Source of the DNA: CAHJXG01 sp964235485
GTDB taxonomy: Bacteria; Pseudomonadota; Alphaproteobacteria; Acetobacterales; Acetobacteraceae
Assembly: GCA_964235485.1 (NCBI GenBank)
Contig: CAXSAZ010000005.1
Location: forward strand, 140,893 to 204,892
Reading direction: 5' to 3'
Length of the DNA: 64,000 nt
Shown: piece after piece, positions 52,991 through 64,000 of the stretch
How the letters are laid out: every line of letters begins with the position of its first letter
How positions within the stretch are numbered: position 1 is the first letter of the stretch
Notes under the pieces: model-generated
Told to the model about the DNA's origin: nothing
Database searches by the model: none
Seen by the model: only the letters and a program-made list of their open reading frames with translations
Program-made: the position numbers and the translations under genes

Positions 52991-53515
52991 TCAGCGCGGC
53001 GCCAGCACCATGATCATCTGCCTATTTTCCATGCGCGGCATCTGCTCTACCTTTGTCGCCACTTCCAGCTCGTTGCGGATGCGCTCCAGCACCTTGATGC
53101 CGATATCCTGGTGCGCCATCTCGCGGCCACGGAAGCGGAGCGTCACCTTGACCTTGTCGCCCTCCTCGATGAAGGACTTCATGGCGCGCATCTTCACCTG
53201 GTAGTCGTTCTCGTCGATGTTCGGGCGCACCTTGATCTCTTTGATCTCGATGACCTTCTGCTTCTTCTTGGCCTCGTTCTTCTTCTTTTGCTGCTCGTAC
53301 TTGAACTTGCCGTAATCCAGGATCTTGACGACCGGCGGATCGGCGTTCGGGCTGATCTCAAGCAGGTCAAGGCCCACTGCGTAGGCGCGCTGGATAGCGT
53401 CGCGGGCGCTCATCACGCCCTGCATCTCGCCCGCCTCATCGATCAAGCGGACTTGAGGAACGCGGATATCCTCGTTGACGCGGGGTCCGTCGCGGGACGG
53501 GGCTGCGGCAGTCAT
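52991..53515 (-). CDS. infC: Translation initiation factor IF-3
   Basis: 174 residues. RVNEDIRVPQVRLIDEAGEM, VKILDYGKFKYEQQKKKNEA, IKVRPNIDENDYQVK and KVTLRFRGREMAHQDIG cover both IF-3 domains. The start is read as the ATG at 53515 rather than the rare AUU seen in enterobacteria. It lies 84 nt downstream of thrS. Confidence 0.96.
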   Translation of the reverse strand: MTAAAPSRDGPRVNEDIRVPQVRLIDEAGEMQGVMSARDAIQRAYAVGLDLLEISPNADPPVVKILDYGKFKYEQQKKKNEAKKKQKVIEIKEIKVRPNIDENDYQVKMRAMKSFIEEGDKVKVTLRFRGREMAHQDIGIKVLERIRNELEVATKVEQMPRMENRQMIMVLAPR

Positions 53516-53599
53516 GGGTCCTCGGGCTATTGTACTCTCCTTTGGTGGTTCAGTCGCAAAGCGTAGTATTGGACCAGCGCCGGGCGCGGATCAAGAAAA

Positions 53600-55540
53600 T
53601 CAGTGCGGCGCAAGCCCATTTCTTAAATCGGGAGCCGTCGCCTCCGCTGCAAGCCGGGTCACGGCTTCGTCCAGGCCCAACACCTCCTGCGCGTCCCCGC
53701 CCAGCCGGCGCAGCGCCACGGTCTGTTGCTCGGCCTCGCGGCGGCCCACCACGACGATGACCGGGACGTGCGCCAGGCTGTGCTCGCGGATTTTGGCGTT
53801 GATCTTCTCGTTCCGCGTGTCCACCCGGACTTCCAGCCCGCGCATCCTCAGGGCCAGTGCCACATCGGCCGCGTAGTCGTTCGCGTCCGACACGATGGAA
53901 GCGACCACGGCCTGCACCGGGGCGAGCCAAAGCGGGAAGCGCCCGGCATACTGCTCGATCAGGATGCCGAGGAACCGCTCGAAGCTGCCGAGGATCGCCC
54001 GGTGCAGCATCACCGGGCGCTGCCGGGTGCCGTCCTCCGCCACGTACTCGGCGTCCAGGCGCTCCGGCAGTACGAAGTCCACCTGCAAGGTGCCGCATTG
54101 CCAATCGCGGCCGATGGCGTCGCGCAGCACGAACTCCAGTTTGGGGCCGTAGAACGCCCCTTCGCCCGGGTTGAGTTCATACTCCACCCCGGCCATCACG
54201 CAGGCTTCCTTCAACGCTCCTTCGGCCCGGTCCCAGGTTGCGTCCGTGCCGGCGCGCGCGGCCGGACGGTCGCTGAACTTCACGCGGAAGCTATCGAACC
54301 CGAAATCGCGATACACCGAGGACAGCAGCTCCACAAAGGCCACGGTTTCCCCGGCGATCTGCGCTTCCGTGCAGAAGATGTGCGCGTCGTCCTGGGTGAA
54401 CGCCCGCACCCGCATGATGCCGTGCAGCGCGCCGGACGGCTCGTAGCGGTGGCACGCGCCGAACTCCGCCATGCGCAGCGGCAGCTCGCGGTAGGAGCGC
54501 AGCGCGTGACGGAAGATCAAAACGTGGCACGGGCAGTTCATCGGCTTCAAGGCGAGCGTCGTGTCCTCGTCCTCCACCCGGGCAATGAACATGTTCTCTT
54601 TGTAGTTGTCCCAATGCCCGCTCGCTTCCCACAGCCGGCGGTCCACCAGTTGCGGCGTCCGCACCTCCTGGTAGCCGGCCGCATTCAGCCGGCGGCGGAT
54701 GTAGTTCTCCGCCGTCCGATACAGCGTCCACCCCTTGGGATGCCAGAACACGCTGCCCGTGGCCTCCTCCTGGATATGGAACAGGTCCATCTCGCGGCCG
54801 ATGCGGCGGTGGTCGCGGCGCTCCGCCTCCTCAAGCTGATGGAGATAAGCATCCAGTTCCTTCCCGTCGCGCCAGGCGGTGCCGTAGATGCGGCTCAGCA
54901 TGGCGTTGCGGTGGTCGCCGCGCCAATAAGCGCCCGCGACCTTCATCAGCTTGAACGCCGTGCCCACGTCCCCCGTGCCGCGCATGTGCGGGCCGCGGCA
55001 CAGGTCGATCCAGTCGCCCTGCTTATACAGCGTGATGGTCTCGCCCGGCGGCAGGTCGCGGATCAGTTCGGCTTTGTAGGCTTCCCCGCGGGCGCCGAAG
55101 AACCGCATCGCCTCCTCGCGGTCCCAGACTTCCCGCTCGAACGGGGCGTTGCGGGCCACGATCTCCCGCATCCGCCCCTCGATGGCGGCGAAGTCGTCAG
55201 GCGTGAACGGCTCGTTGCGAGCGAAATCGTAGTAGAAACCGTTCTCGATATTCGGGCCGATGGTGACCTGCGTGCCGGGGTAGAGGCCCTGCACCGCCTC
55301 TGCCAGCACGTGCGCGGCGTCGTGGCGGATCATGTCGAGCGCCTCCGGGTCGCGCCGGGTCACGAACACGACGGCGGCGTCCGCCTCGATGGCGCGGGAC
55401 AGGTCGGAAAGCTGGCCGTCCACCTTCATGGCGAGCGCCGCGCGGGCCAGGCCGGGGCCGATGGCGGCGGCGACGGCGGTGCCGGTCACCGGTGCGTCGA
55501 AGCGGCGAACCGAGCCGTCGGGCAGGGTGATGGCAGGCAT
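53600..55540 (-). CDS. thrS: Threonyl-tRNA synthetase
   Basis: 646 residues from the ATG at 55540. The TGS domain (MPAITLPDGSVRRFDAPVTG) is followed by the editing domain with MIRHDAAHVLAEAVQ. The class II core has the zinc/cysteine block MNCPCHVLIFRHALRSYREL and motif 2 CHRYEPSGALHGIMRVRAFT. The C-terminal anticodon-binding domain includes VRVDTRNEKINAKIREHSLA. No T-box leader is seen. thrS-infC adjacency is widespread. Confidence 0.97.
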   Translation of the reverse strand: MPAITLPDGSVRRFDAPVTGTAVAAAIGPGLARAALAMKVDGQLSDLSRAIEADAAVVFVTRRDPEALDMIRHDAAHVLAEAVQGLYPGTQVTIGPNIENGFYYDFARNEPFTPDDFAAIEGRMREIVARNAPFEREVWDREEAMRFFGARGEAYKAELIRDLPPGETITLYKQGDWIDLCRGPHMRGTGDVGTAFKLMKVAGAYWRGDHRNAMLSRIYGTAWRDGKELDAYLHQLEEAERRDHRRIGREMDLFHIQEEATGSVFWHPKGWTLYRTAENYIRRRLNAAGYQEVRTPQLVDRRLWEASGHWDNYKENMFIARVEDEDTTLALKPMNCPCHVLIFRHALRSYRELPLRMAEFGACHRYEPSGALHGIMRVRAFTQDDAHIFCTEAQIAGETVAFVELLSSVYRDFGFDSFRVKFSDRPAARAGTDATWDRAEGALKEACVMAGVEYELNPGEGAFYGPKLEFVLRDAIGRDWQCGTLQVDFVLPERLDAEYVAEDGTRQRPVMLHRAILGSFERFLGILIEQYAGRFPLWLAPVQAVVASIVSDANDYAADVALALRMRGLEVRVDTRNEKINAKIREHSLAHVPVIVVVGRREAEQQTVALRRLGGDAQEVLGLDEAVTRLAAEATAPDLRNGLAPH

Positions 55541-55619
55541 GGCGTGGGCCTCTCGTGAACGGATAGGATGCTTCCTATGGCCTTCGCCCGGCACCGCCGC
55601 AACCCCGGAGCCGCGCGTG

Positions 55620-56762
55620 TCAGGCCAGCAGTTCCCGATACACGTCCAGGGTGGCGTCCTGCATCGCGGCGGTCGTGTAATGGGCCAGAACGCTGTTTCG
55701 CGCCCGCGCCCCCATCGCCCGGCGGTCCGCCGGCTGCATGGACAGCGCATTGTCCAGCGCCGCCGCCAGCGCGCCCGCGTCGCCCGGCGGCACGCGCCAT
55801 CCCGTGACCCCGTGCTCGACGGTTTCCGCGGCGCCGCCGTGGTCGGTCGCGATCACCAAGCGCTCCATCGCCTGCGCCTCGATCACCGCGCGACCGAAGC
55901 CTTCGGGTTCGAGCGAGGCGCTGACCACCACGTCCGCCAAAGCGAGCGCGGCCGGCATGTCGTCGCAATGGCCGGCCAGGCGCAGGCGTCCCGCCACCCC
56001 GAGCGCCTGCGCTTGCGCTTGGACCTGCTCGACGAACCGCTCCCGGCCCTGCGCCGCGCCGACCAGGACGCAGCAGGCATCCGTGCGGGCGAGCCGGGCC
56101 ATTGCGTCGATCAGCACGGTTGCGCCCTTCCACCGGGTCAGGCGCGCCGGCAGCATCACGAGCGGCGCGCCTTCCGGCACCTGCCAAGCCGCGGCGAGCC
56201 GGGCGACCTGCGGACCGGCGACGCTCCCGGGGTTGAACAGCGCGGGATCGACGCCGCGCGGGATGATGCGGATGCGGGACGGCTCGACGCCGTGCCGTGC
56301 GGCTACCAGCGCCGCGACGAAGCGGCTGGCGGTGATCACCCGTTCGCCCTTGGCCATGACGGCGTTGTAGTGCCGCTTGCCGGGCACGTCCTCGTTATAG
56401 ATGCCGTGATACGTGGTCACGAACCGCGCGCCCGTGCGGCGGGCCGCGAGCAGGGCGGACCAGGCGGGCGCGCGGGACCGGGCATGGACGATGGCGACGC
56501 CCTCGGTTCGGATCAGGCGGCCCAACCGGCCGGCATTGCGCCAGATCGTGGCCGGGTTCTTGCTCGCCAACAGCAACCGGATGTGCCGCCCACCGGCCTG
56601 CTCCACCGCGGCCACCAGACGGCCCCCCTCGCTCGCCACCAGCGCGGCGCCGCCGGCATCGGTGATGGCTTGGGTCATTTCCACCGTGCCCCGCTCCACG
56701 CCGCCGGTGTCGAGCGAGGGGAGCACTTGCAGCACGGCGGCGCCGGGTGGAAGGACGGGCAT
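55620..56762 (-). CDS. Glycosyltransferase family 4 protein
   Basis: 380 residues. The N-terminal half has VLQVLPSLDTGGVERGTVEM and FVTTYHGIYNEDVPGKRHYN. The C-terminal GT-B domain has PARLTRWKGATVLIDAMARL and the donor-binding ASLEPEGFGRAVIEAQAM (EX7E motif) with GWRVPPGDAGALAAAL. It likely transfers a nucleotide-activated sugar in LPS-core or capsule synthesis; donor and acceptor are unknown. Confidence 0.9.
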   Translation of the reverse strand: MPVLPPGAAVLQVLPSLDTGGVERGTVEMTQAITDAGGAALVASEGGRLVAAVEQAGGRHIRLLLASKNPATIWRNAGRLGRLIRTEGVAIVHARSRAPAWSALLAARRTGARFVTTYHGIYNEDVPGKRHYNAVMAKGERVITASRFVAALVAARHGVEPSRIRIIPRGVDPALFNPGSVAGPQVARLAAAWQVPEGAPLVMLPARLTRWKGATVLIDAMARLARTDACCVLVGAAQGRERFVEQVQAQAQALGVAGRLRLAGHCDDMPAALALADVVVSASLEPEGFGRAVIEAQAMERLVIATDHGGAAETVEHGVTGWRVPPGDAGALAAALDNALSMQPADRRAMGARARNSVLAHYTTAAMQDATLDVYRELLA

Positions 56763-56800
56763 GGGGGCCGTATAACACGCGGGTGTCTTGGAGGCGGCGT

Positions 56801-57556
56801 ATGCAGCAGGTTGGCGAAACGGACCGCGGCGACGGGGTGGCGCTGGCCTGGGTGCGGACGCCGGGGCGCGGGCCGACGACTGTGTTCCTGCCGGGTTTCC
56901 GAAGCGACATGACCGGCACGAAGGCGATGCTGGCCGAGACGTTCTGCACGGAGCACGGGACAGGGTGCCTACGGCTGGATTATTCCGGCCACGGCGCCAG
57001 CGGCGGGGTGTTCACGGACGGCACGGTCGGGCGCTGGACGGATGATGCGCTGGCGCTGATCGACCGGTTGACCGAGGGGCCGCTGGTCCTGGTCGGATCG
57101 AGCATGGGCGGCTGGATCGCGCTGCTCGCGGCGCTTGCCCGGCCCGGGCGCATCGCCGGGCTGATTGGGATCGCGGCCGCGCCAGATTTCACCGAGGAAT
57201 TGATGTGGTCCGCCATGATGCCGGACGAACGCGCACGGCTGGAGCGTGACGGCGTGCTGCACCTCCCCAGCCAGTATGGCGATCCCACCCCGGTCACGGC
57301 CGCCCTCATCGCGGACGGCCGCACCCGGCTTCTGCTGGACCGGCCGATCCCGCTGCGCTGCCCGGTGCGCCTGCTGCACGGGCAGCGGGACCCGGACGTG
57401 CCGTGGCAAACGGCGCTGCGCCTGACGGAACGGCTGGAAGGCGACGACGTGCAGGTCACGCTGATCAAGGACGGCGACCACCGGCTGTCCCGCCCGTCCG
57501 ACCTGGCGCTACTGAGGCGGACGCTCGGCGGCCTCTTGCTGCAGGATGGCGCGTAG
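56801..57556 (+). CDS. Alpha/beta hydrolase
   Basis: 251 residues from the ATG at 56801, with GGAGG 6 nt upstream. The nucleophile elbow is VGSSMGGWIALLAAL, the acid is in LLHGQRDPDVPW and the His in KDGDHRLSRP. TVFLPGFRSDMTGTKAMLAE and RLDYSGHGASGG match a widespread carboxylesterase/palmitoyl-thioesterase-like (ABHD10-type) group. The last 48 nt overlap tail-to-tail with the SDR gene. Confidence 0.85.
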   Translation: MQQVGETDRGDGVALAWVRTPGRGPTTVFLPGFRSDMTGTKAMLAETFCTEHGTGCLRLDYSGHGASGGVFTDGTVGRWTDDALALIDRLTEGPLVLVGSSMGGWIALLAALARPGRIAGLIGIAAAPDFTEELMWSAMMPDERARLERDGVLHLPSQYGDPTPVTAALIADGRTRLLLDRPIPLRCPVRLLHGQRDPDVPWQTALRLTERLEGDDVQVTLIKDGDHRLSRPSDLALLRRTLGGLLLQDGA

Positions 57557-58384
57557 CCCGTCCCGGTAGGTCGGGTACTGCCAACGCAGCCCAAGCTGCG
57601 CCTGCGTTTTCTCGCTGCGGACCCGGCGGTTCTCGTTCCAGAAGCTGCGCCCCATCGCGCTCATGCCGCCCACGGCCTCAGCGAAGGGGACCAGCGGCGG
57701 CGGCGGCACGCCCAACAGGCGCGCGGCCTCGGCGGTCACGTCCGCACTGGCCGCCGGCTCGTCATCAGCCAGGTTCAGCACGCGGGGACCCGGCGCGCGC
57801 GCCTGCTGCATGGCGGCCAGCACGGCGGCGGCGATGTCGTCGCGGTGGATGCGGCCGAACAGGTGTCCGGGCTTCAGCACGCGCCGCGCTTGCCCGTTGC
57901 GCAGGTCGTCGAACGCCGACCGGCCGGGGCCGTAGATGCCGGCCAGCCGGAACAGGTCAACCGGGCGGCCCGGCAATGCCGCGACCCATGCTTGTTCCGC
58001 TTCCACCCGGCGCTGCGCCCGCGGCACCGTGGGCGCCACCGCCGTGTCCTCGTCCACCCAACCGCCGTCGCGGTCGCCGTAAACGCCGGTCGTCGAAAGA
58101 TATCCGGCCCAGCGCAGCCGCGGGCTTGTGCGGATCGCCGCGCCGTAGCGGGCCAGCGCCGGGTCGCCGTGCTCATCCGGGGCGGCCGTTTGCAGGATGT
58201 GCGTGGCTTCGTTCAACGACGCCGCAGCATCAGCAAAGTCCACCAGGGCAACACCTGGAGGCGCCCGGCGGCCAAAGGGGTTGCGGCTGGTTGCCGTCAC
58301 GCGCCAGCCCAACGCCGCCGCGCGCGCAGCAACGGCTGTGCCCGTGTAGCCCAGCCCGAACAGGATCAGATGTGCTTCAGCCAT
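57509..58384 (-). CDS. NAD(P)-dependent SDR-family oxidoreductase/epimerase-like
   Basis: 291 residues of the extended SDR type (YeeZ-like). The Rossmann motif is LILFGLGYTGTAVAARAAAL with the atypical GxGYxG spacing of this subgroup. LSTTGVYGDRDGGWVDEDT carries the catalytic Thr/Tyr region, and LAGIYGPGRSAFDDL and FGRIHRDDIAAAVLAAM follow. Function is not established for the group; nucleotide-sugar metabolism is one possibility. Confidence 0.82.
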   Translation of the reverse strand: MAEAHLILFGLGYTGTAVAARAAALGWRVTATSRNPFGRRAPPGVALVDFADAAASLNEATHILQTAAPDEHGDPALARYGAAIRTSPRLRWAGYLSTTGVYGDRDGGWVDEDTAVAPTVPRAQRRVEAEQAWVAALPGRPVDLFRLAGIYGPGRSAFDDLRNGQARRVLKPGHLFGRIHRDDIAAAVLAAMQQARAPGPRVLNLADDEPAASADVTAEAARLLGVPPPPLVPFAEAVGGMSAMGRSFWNENRRVRSEKTQAQLGLRWQYPTYRDGLRAILQQEAAERPPQ

Positions 58385-58439
58385 CCTGCATCCTAACCGG
58401 TTTGCCCATACGTGCGAGCCGGCATATATTTACCTCAGA

Positions 58440-59270
58440 ATGGGTAAACGGATTGCATTCATCGGCGGCGGGGTCTTGGCCATGCTGGCCGCGATGGGCC
58501 TCGGTTCACATCGCGATTACAGGCTCATCCCGGTGAGCAGGGCAGAAAGCTTGCCAGGATCGGCCAAGCAAAGCCTGCCGCGTGTCGCGCAGGGTGCGGA
58601 TTATGACCGCTGCCTCGGCATGTTGAGTTCCGATCCGCAAGAAGCGTATGCCTTTGCTGATGCTTGGGAGGCCACCGGCGGTGGCGAGGGCGCCACGCAT
58701 TGCCGCGCGCTTGCCGAGATCACGCTGGGCACGCCTGAGAAGGGCGCGGAACGCATGGAAAAGCTGGCCAATGCCAGCCAGGGACAGGCGGTAGCCCGGG
58801 CCAGCCTCTACGGGCAGGCTGGCCAAGCTTGGTTGATGGCGGGAGAACCCGGACGGGCGTTCGGCGCGGCGACGCTCGCCTTGTCGTTGACCCCGGATGA
58901 TCCGGGCTTGCTGATTGACCGGTCCATCGCGGCGGCCAGCCTTGAACGGTATGACGACGCGGTGGATGATCTAACCCGCGCGCTCGACCTCGATCCGCGC
59001 CGGGCTGATGCGTTGGTGTTCCGCGGCGCGGCGTGGCGGCATCTGAACCAGATGGGGTTGGCGCAGGACGACATCGACCGCGCCTTCGCTTTGGACCCGG
59101 ATAATGCAGACATGCTGCTGGAGCGTGGCATTCTCCGCCAGCACCAGGGCGACCGTGAAGGGGCTCGACAGGATTGGGAACACGCCATCGCTTTGGCACC
59201 CAACAATGCAACGGGTGATCTGGCGCAGCAGAACCTGGCCTTGCTTGAGGCGGGATCGCGCCGGCGTTAG
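58440..59270 (+). CDS. TPR-repeat protein, exported or membrane-anchored
   Basis: 276 residues. An N-terminal hydrophobic segment (RIAFIGGGVLAMLAAMGLG) could be a signal peptide or anchor. From about residue 115 tetratricopeptide hairpins are visible: AGQAWLMAGEPGRAFGAATL, ASLERYDDAVDDLTRALDLD, and RHLNQMGLAQDDIDRAFALD, with a fourth at GILRQHQGDREGARQDWEHA. It is probably a periplasmic scaffold. Base usage is less GC-biased than in its neighbours. Confidence 0.82.
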   Translation: MGKRIAFIGGGVLAMLAAMGLGSHRDYRLIPVSRAESLPGSAKQSLPRVAQGADYDRCLGMLSSDPQEAYAFADAWEATGGGEGATHCRALAEITLGTPEKGAERMEKLANASQGQAVARASLYGQAGQAWLMAGEPGRAFGAATLALSLTPDDPGLLIDRSIAAASLERYDDAVDDLTRALDLDPRRADALVFRGAAWRHLNQMGLAQDDIDRAFALDPDNADMLLERGILRQHQGDREGARQDWEHAIALAPNNATGDLAQQNLALLEAGSRRR

Positions 59271-59326
59271 CCGTTCATTTTATCAGTTGCGGTCGTTCAG
59301 GCCGGGTTTCAGGAGAAACGACGTTT

Positions 59327-59692
59327 ATGAGTGGCTTTAAAGGCAATAAGTTTACCGATCGCGCCGAGGCGGCGGCAACGGCCAAGAAGGCGATGCTTGA
59401 GAAATTCCGCGCCAAGCCGGCGCCGGACGATCCCGCAGTGTTGGCGCGCGCAGCGGAACGCAAGGCGATTGCTGAAGCACGCGAGGTCCGTGCAGTGGAA
59501 CGTAGGCGCATCAAGGAGGCCGAGGAGGCGCGTCGCCTTGCAGAGGACCAAGCGCGTCTTGCCGAACTGGCGGCGCAAGCTGCGGCCGAAGCGCAGCGCA
59601 AGGCTGAACAGGCGGTGCGGGACGAAGAGATCAAAGCTCAGCGCAAGGCCGAACGGGATGCTCGTTATGCGGCGCGCAAGGCTCGGCGGTGA
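59327..59692 (+). CDS. DUF6481 family protein
   Basis: 121 residues. MSGFKGNKFTDRAEAAATAK is the family start; the rest is one long charged Ala/Glu/Arg/Lys helix or coiled coil. It is common in alphaproteobacteria, of unknown function. AGGAG lies about 10 nt upstream of the ATG and an intrinsic terminator follows. Confidence 0.82.
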   Translation: MSGFKGNKFTDRAEAAATAKKAMLEKFRAKPAPDDPAVLARAAERKAIAEAREVRAVERRRIKEAEEARRLAEDQARLAELAAQAAAEAQRKAEQAVRDEEIKAQRKAERDARYAARKARR

Positions 59693-59712
59693 AGGGGGGC
59701 AATGCGCCGATG

Positions 59713-59743
59713 CGTCACGGCACGAGGTATGCTGTGACGTTTT
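59713..59743 (+). terminator. Intrinsic terminator after the DUF6481 gene
   Basis: CGTCACGGCA pairs with TGCTGTGACG (10 bp including one G-U) around a 7-nt loop, followed by TTTT. It begins 20 nt after the stop codon and separates this gene from the oncoming rRNA operon. Confidence 0.8.
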
Positions 59744-59773
59744 GGGCTGTATCGGTTCAGTTAGGGGGGGGGA

Positions 59774-59847
<74 letters not shown>

Positions 59848-59994
59848 CTGGGTGTGTGTGTGTTGGTGCGGTGGCGTGTGTGTTGTGGTGTATGCTGCTG
59901 CGTCGCGCGGTGCGTTGCTTTGCATCACGCGGCGCGTCAACGCGGTCATTGCGTTGCGCGCTGATGCGTTGCATCACGCGGGGTTGGTTGGGAG
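59848..59994 (-). other. 5S-tRNA-fMet spacer with GT/CA tract and hairpin
   Basis: The plus strand is GT-rich between about 59850 and 59900 (repeated gtgtg and gttg). TGATGC-GTT-GCATCA (59962-59976) forms a 6-bp hairpin that recurs with a different loop in the 23S-5S spacer. No protein gene is supported. Confidence 0.6.
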
Positions 59995-60112
59995 GGTCTG
60001 GCGGCGACCGACTTTCCCGTGCCTTGGGGCACAGTATCATGGGCGCTGGCGGTTTTCACGTCCGAGTTCGGGATGGGATCGGGTGTGCACCCGCCGCCAT
60101 GGCCACCAGACC
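59995..60112 (-). rRNA. rrf: 5S ribosomal RNA
   Basis: About 118 nt. Ends GGTCTGGTGGC and GCCGCCAGACC pair, and the conserved ATCCCATCCCGAACTCGG loop and the GATACTGTG segment are present. Ends are set by the terminal helix and may be off by a few bases. Confidence 0.95.
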
Positions 60113-60302
60113 GTCTCAGCCAACCCTACGCAACGCTTGCGTTGTCGTCCCGCGTGATGCTCTTGCATCAGCGCGTTCCGCAACGCTTGCATTGGCGCGG
60201 GTCAGGTTCTGGTTTTGCGTGTGTGCGGTTGGAGGGCCATTGCGGTGGATGGCTGCTGTGCATGGCGGGCCGGCGTTGTGGGCCGGCTTTGGGTTGGGTT
60301 GG
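60113..60302 (-). other. 23S-5S spacer with three hairpins
   Basis: Contains CAACGC-TT-GCGTTG (60131-60144), TGATGC-TCTT-GCATCA (60155-60170) and CAACGC-TT-GCATTG inside a GCGCG-flanked unit (60171-60199). The last unit recurs in the 16S-tRNA-Ile spacer. These are probably RNase processing structures or a small palindromic repeat family. Confidence 0.6.
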
Positions 60303-63079
<2,777 letters not shown>

Positions 63080-63477
63080 CAAGCCCCGCCATGCACAGGA
63101 ACCATCCACCGCTTCCACGGCAAACAACCCCAGGCCACAGCAAAGCCCTCGCTCAGCACACACTCAAACGTCTTGAACGCTGCAACGGGATTGACCCTTG
63201 GGATCAGACGCCGCTCACGCAGCCCCCAACACCCAGGTCAGACACCCAGGCCAACCCGCCACGGACCACCCCTGCCAGCCCGGCCCAAACGCTTGCGCAT
63301 CCAGACCAAACCCACCGAGTCGTCCCGCGCGTCCAAAACGCACCAGAACCTGATTCACAATCCACAAAGAACAACACGCTTCAGGCCCCAAGCGCCAAAC
63401 CCTGCCCAACGGCAGTGGTCCAGCCTTTGACGCCTAAACCTCCATCCATCCCATGACACCGCGCGCCGCCGCCCACC
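63080..63477 (-). other. tRNA-Ala to 23S internal transcribed spacer
   Basis: A 398-nt spacer, C/A-rich on the plus strand. It contains a boxA-like element (63365-63373) and no tRNA or protein gene that I can support. It presumably carries one strand of the 23S processing stem. Confidence 0.75.
63365..63373 (-). promoter_or_regulatory. boxA-like antitermination element
   Basis: On the minus strand TGTTCTTTG matches the rRNA boxA consensus (TGCTCTTTA) at seven of nine positions. It lies in the transcribed spacer before 23S, where boxA elements recruit NusB-S10. Confidence 0.6.
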
Positions 63478-63550
63478 TGGAGGCGGACGGGATCGAACCG
63501 ACGACCTCCTGCTTGCAAAGCAGGCGCTCTCCCAATTGAGCTACGCCCCC
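63478..63550 (-). tRNA. tRNA-Ala (TGC)
   Basis: 73-nt cloverleaf beginning GGGGGCGTAGCTCAATTGGG, with anticodon TGC in CTTTGCAAG and acceptor end CGCCTCCA. The third acceptor pair is G-U. CCA is not encoded. Position between 16S and 23S is standard. Confidence 0.96.
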
Positions 63551-63608
63551 ATGCCAGGACACGCCGCACGCCAAACCACACCAGGCCAACCCGTGACGAG
63601 CCAGCCCG

Positions 63609-63685
<77 letters not shown>

Positions 63686-63945
63686 GCCGTGGCGCCTTCG
63701 CCAGCGACCCGGCGCAACCACTTGGTTGGCGCGCTCCGCGCAACGCCTGCGTTGGCGCGCCCGCAAGCACGGCCCCGCCAAAAACAGGGCCGCACCGCGA
63801 TGTCATATGGAAAAGGATACGCTGACGGCGCCCGACAAACAGTCCGCGCCACCATCAGTCCAAGCCAGCCTGCGTCAGCCGCCCCCGGCATCCGCCAGAG
63901 GACTTTACGGTGCAAGCCAAAGCCGAAGCCTCAGCCCGCATCCTT
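63686..63945 (-). other. 16S to tRNA-Ile spacer
   Basis: 260 nt. A strong hairpin (63728-63761) is made of GGCGCGC/GCGCGCC flanking CAACGC-CT-GCGTTG. The unit is a near-copy of 60171-60199. Nothing else is supported. Confidence 0.65.

Positions 63946-64000
<55 letters not shown>

Noticed and set aside
55541..55619. T-box or threonine attenuator upstream of thrS
   Set aside because: Only 79 nt separate thrS from the neighbouring gene, and no T-box sequence or Thr-rich leader peptide is seen.

Overview
The window is a high-GC, gene-dense chromosomal segment of an alphaproteobacterium, most likely a member of the Rhodospirillales close to Acetobacteraceae. The evidence is a CtrA-family regulator divergent from fliI-fliJ, a 16S-tRNA-Ile-tRNA-Ala-23S-5S-tRNA-fMet rRNA operon, an ffh-rpsP-rimM-trmD-rplS-leuCDB block, and an sdhCDAB...zapE...mdh-sucAB neighbourhood. 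The family-level placement is inference from gene order and composition. No insertion sequence, integrase, CRISPR array or intact prophage is visible.

Layout. 1-13.2 kb, mostly minus strand: TCA-cycle genes (sdhCDAB, mdh, sucA, start of sucB) with a phosphatase, zapE, a porin and two small plus-strand genes. sucCD is absent from its usual place between mdh and sucA. 13.4-15.7 kb: a pentapeptide-repeat gene, then a compact three-gene module of clearly lower GC. The module is a phage tail-completion-like (HK97 gp10) N-terminus fused to a colicin E5-type RNase domain, followed immediately by two immunity-like genes. This is the most unusual locus in the window. 15.9-19.3 kb: an aspartate-themed set (dctA, isoaspartyl peptidase/asparaginase, asd). 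19.4-31.6 kb: an FAH-family hydrolase, a Gly/Tyr/Pro-rich exported protein, a DsbD/ScsB-type protein, hrpB, an HtrA lipoprotein protease with a two-component system, and an MscS channel coupled to a 2OG-Fe dioxygenase. 31.7-34.6 kb: a twin-TM protein, etfBA and 3-hydroxybutyryl-CoA dehydrogenase.

34.6-40.6 kb: a PhnW-like aminotransferase overlapping formate-tetrahydrofolate ligase, a nitrilase-family amidase, NAD kinase and a CtrA-type regulator whose acidic pocket is altered. 40.7-46.3 kb: fliI-fliJ, then a methyltransferase carrying three ~120-residue repeats, paired with a RgpF-type polysaccharide protein. 46.3-55.5 kb: leucine biosynthesis, ribosomal and translation genes (leuBDC, rplS, trmD, rimM, rpsP, ffh, infC, thrS), all minus strand with many 1-4 nt overlaps. 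55.6-59.7 kb: GT4 glycosyltransferase, alpha/beta hydrolase, SDR, TPR protein and DUF6481 protein. 59.8-64 kb: a minus-strand rRNA operon that leaves the window in the 3' end of the 16S gene. Its spacers share a family of short hairpins and carry a boxA-like element.

Gene calls rest on protein motifs read by eye. Starts were moved inward from the longest frame where family N-termini and ribosome-binding sites favoured it. RNA ends are approximate to a few bases unless the fold fixes them.
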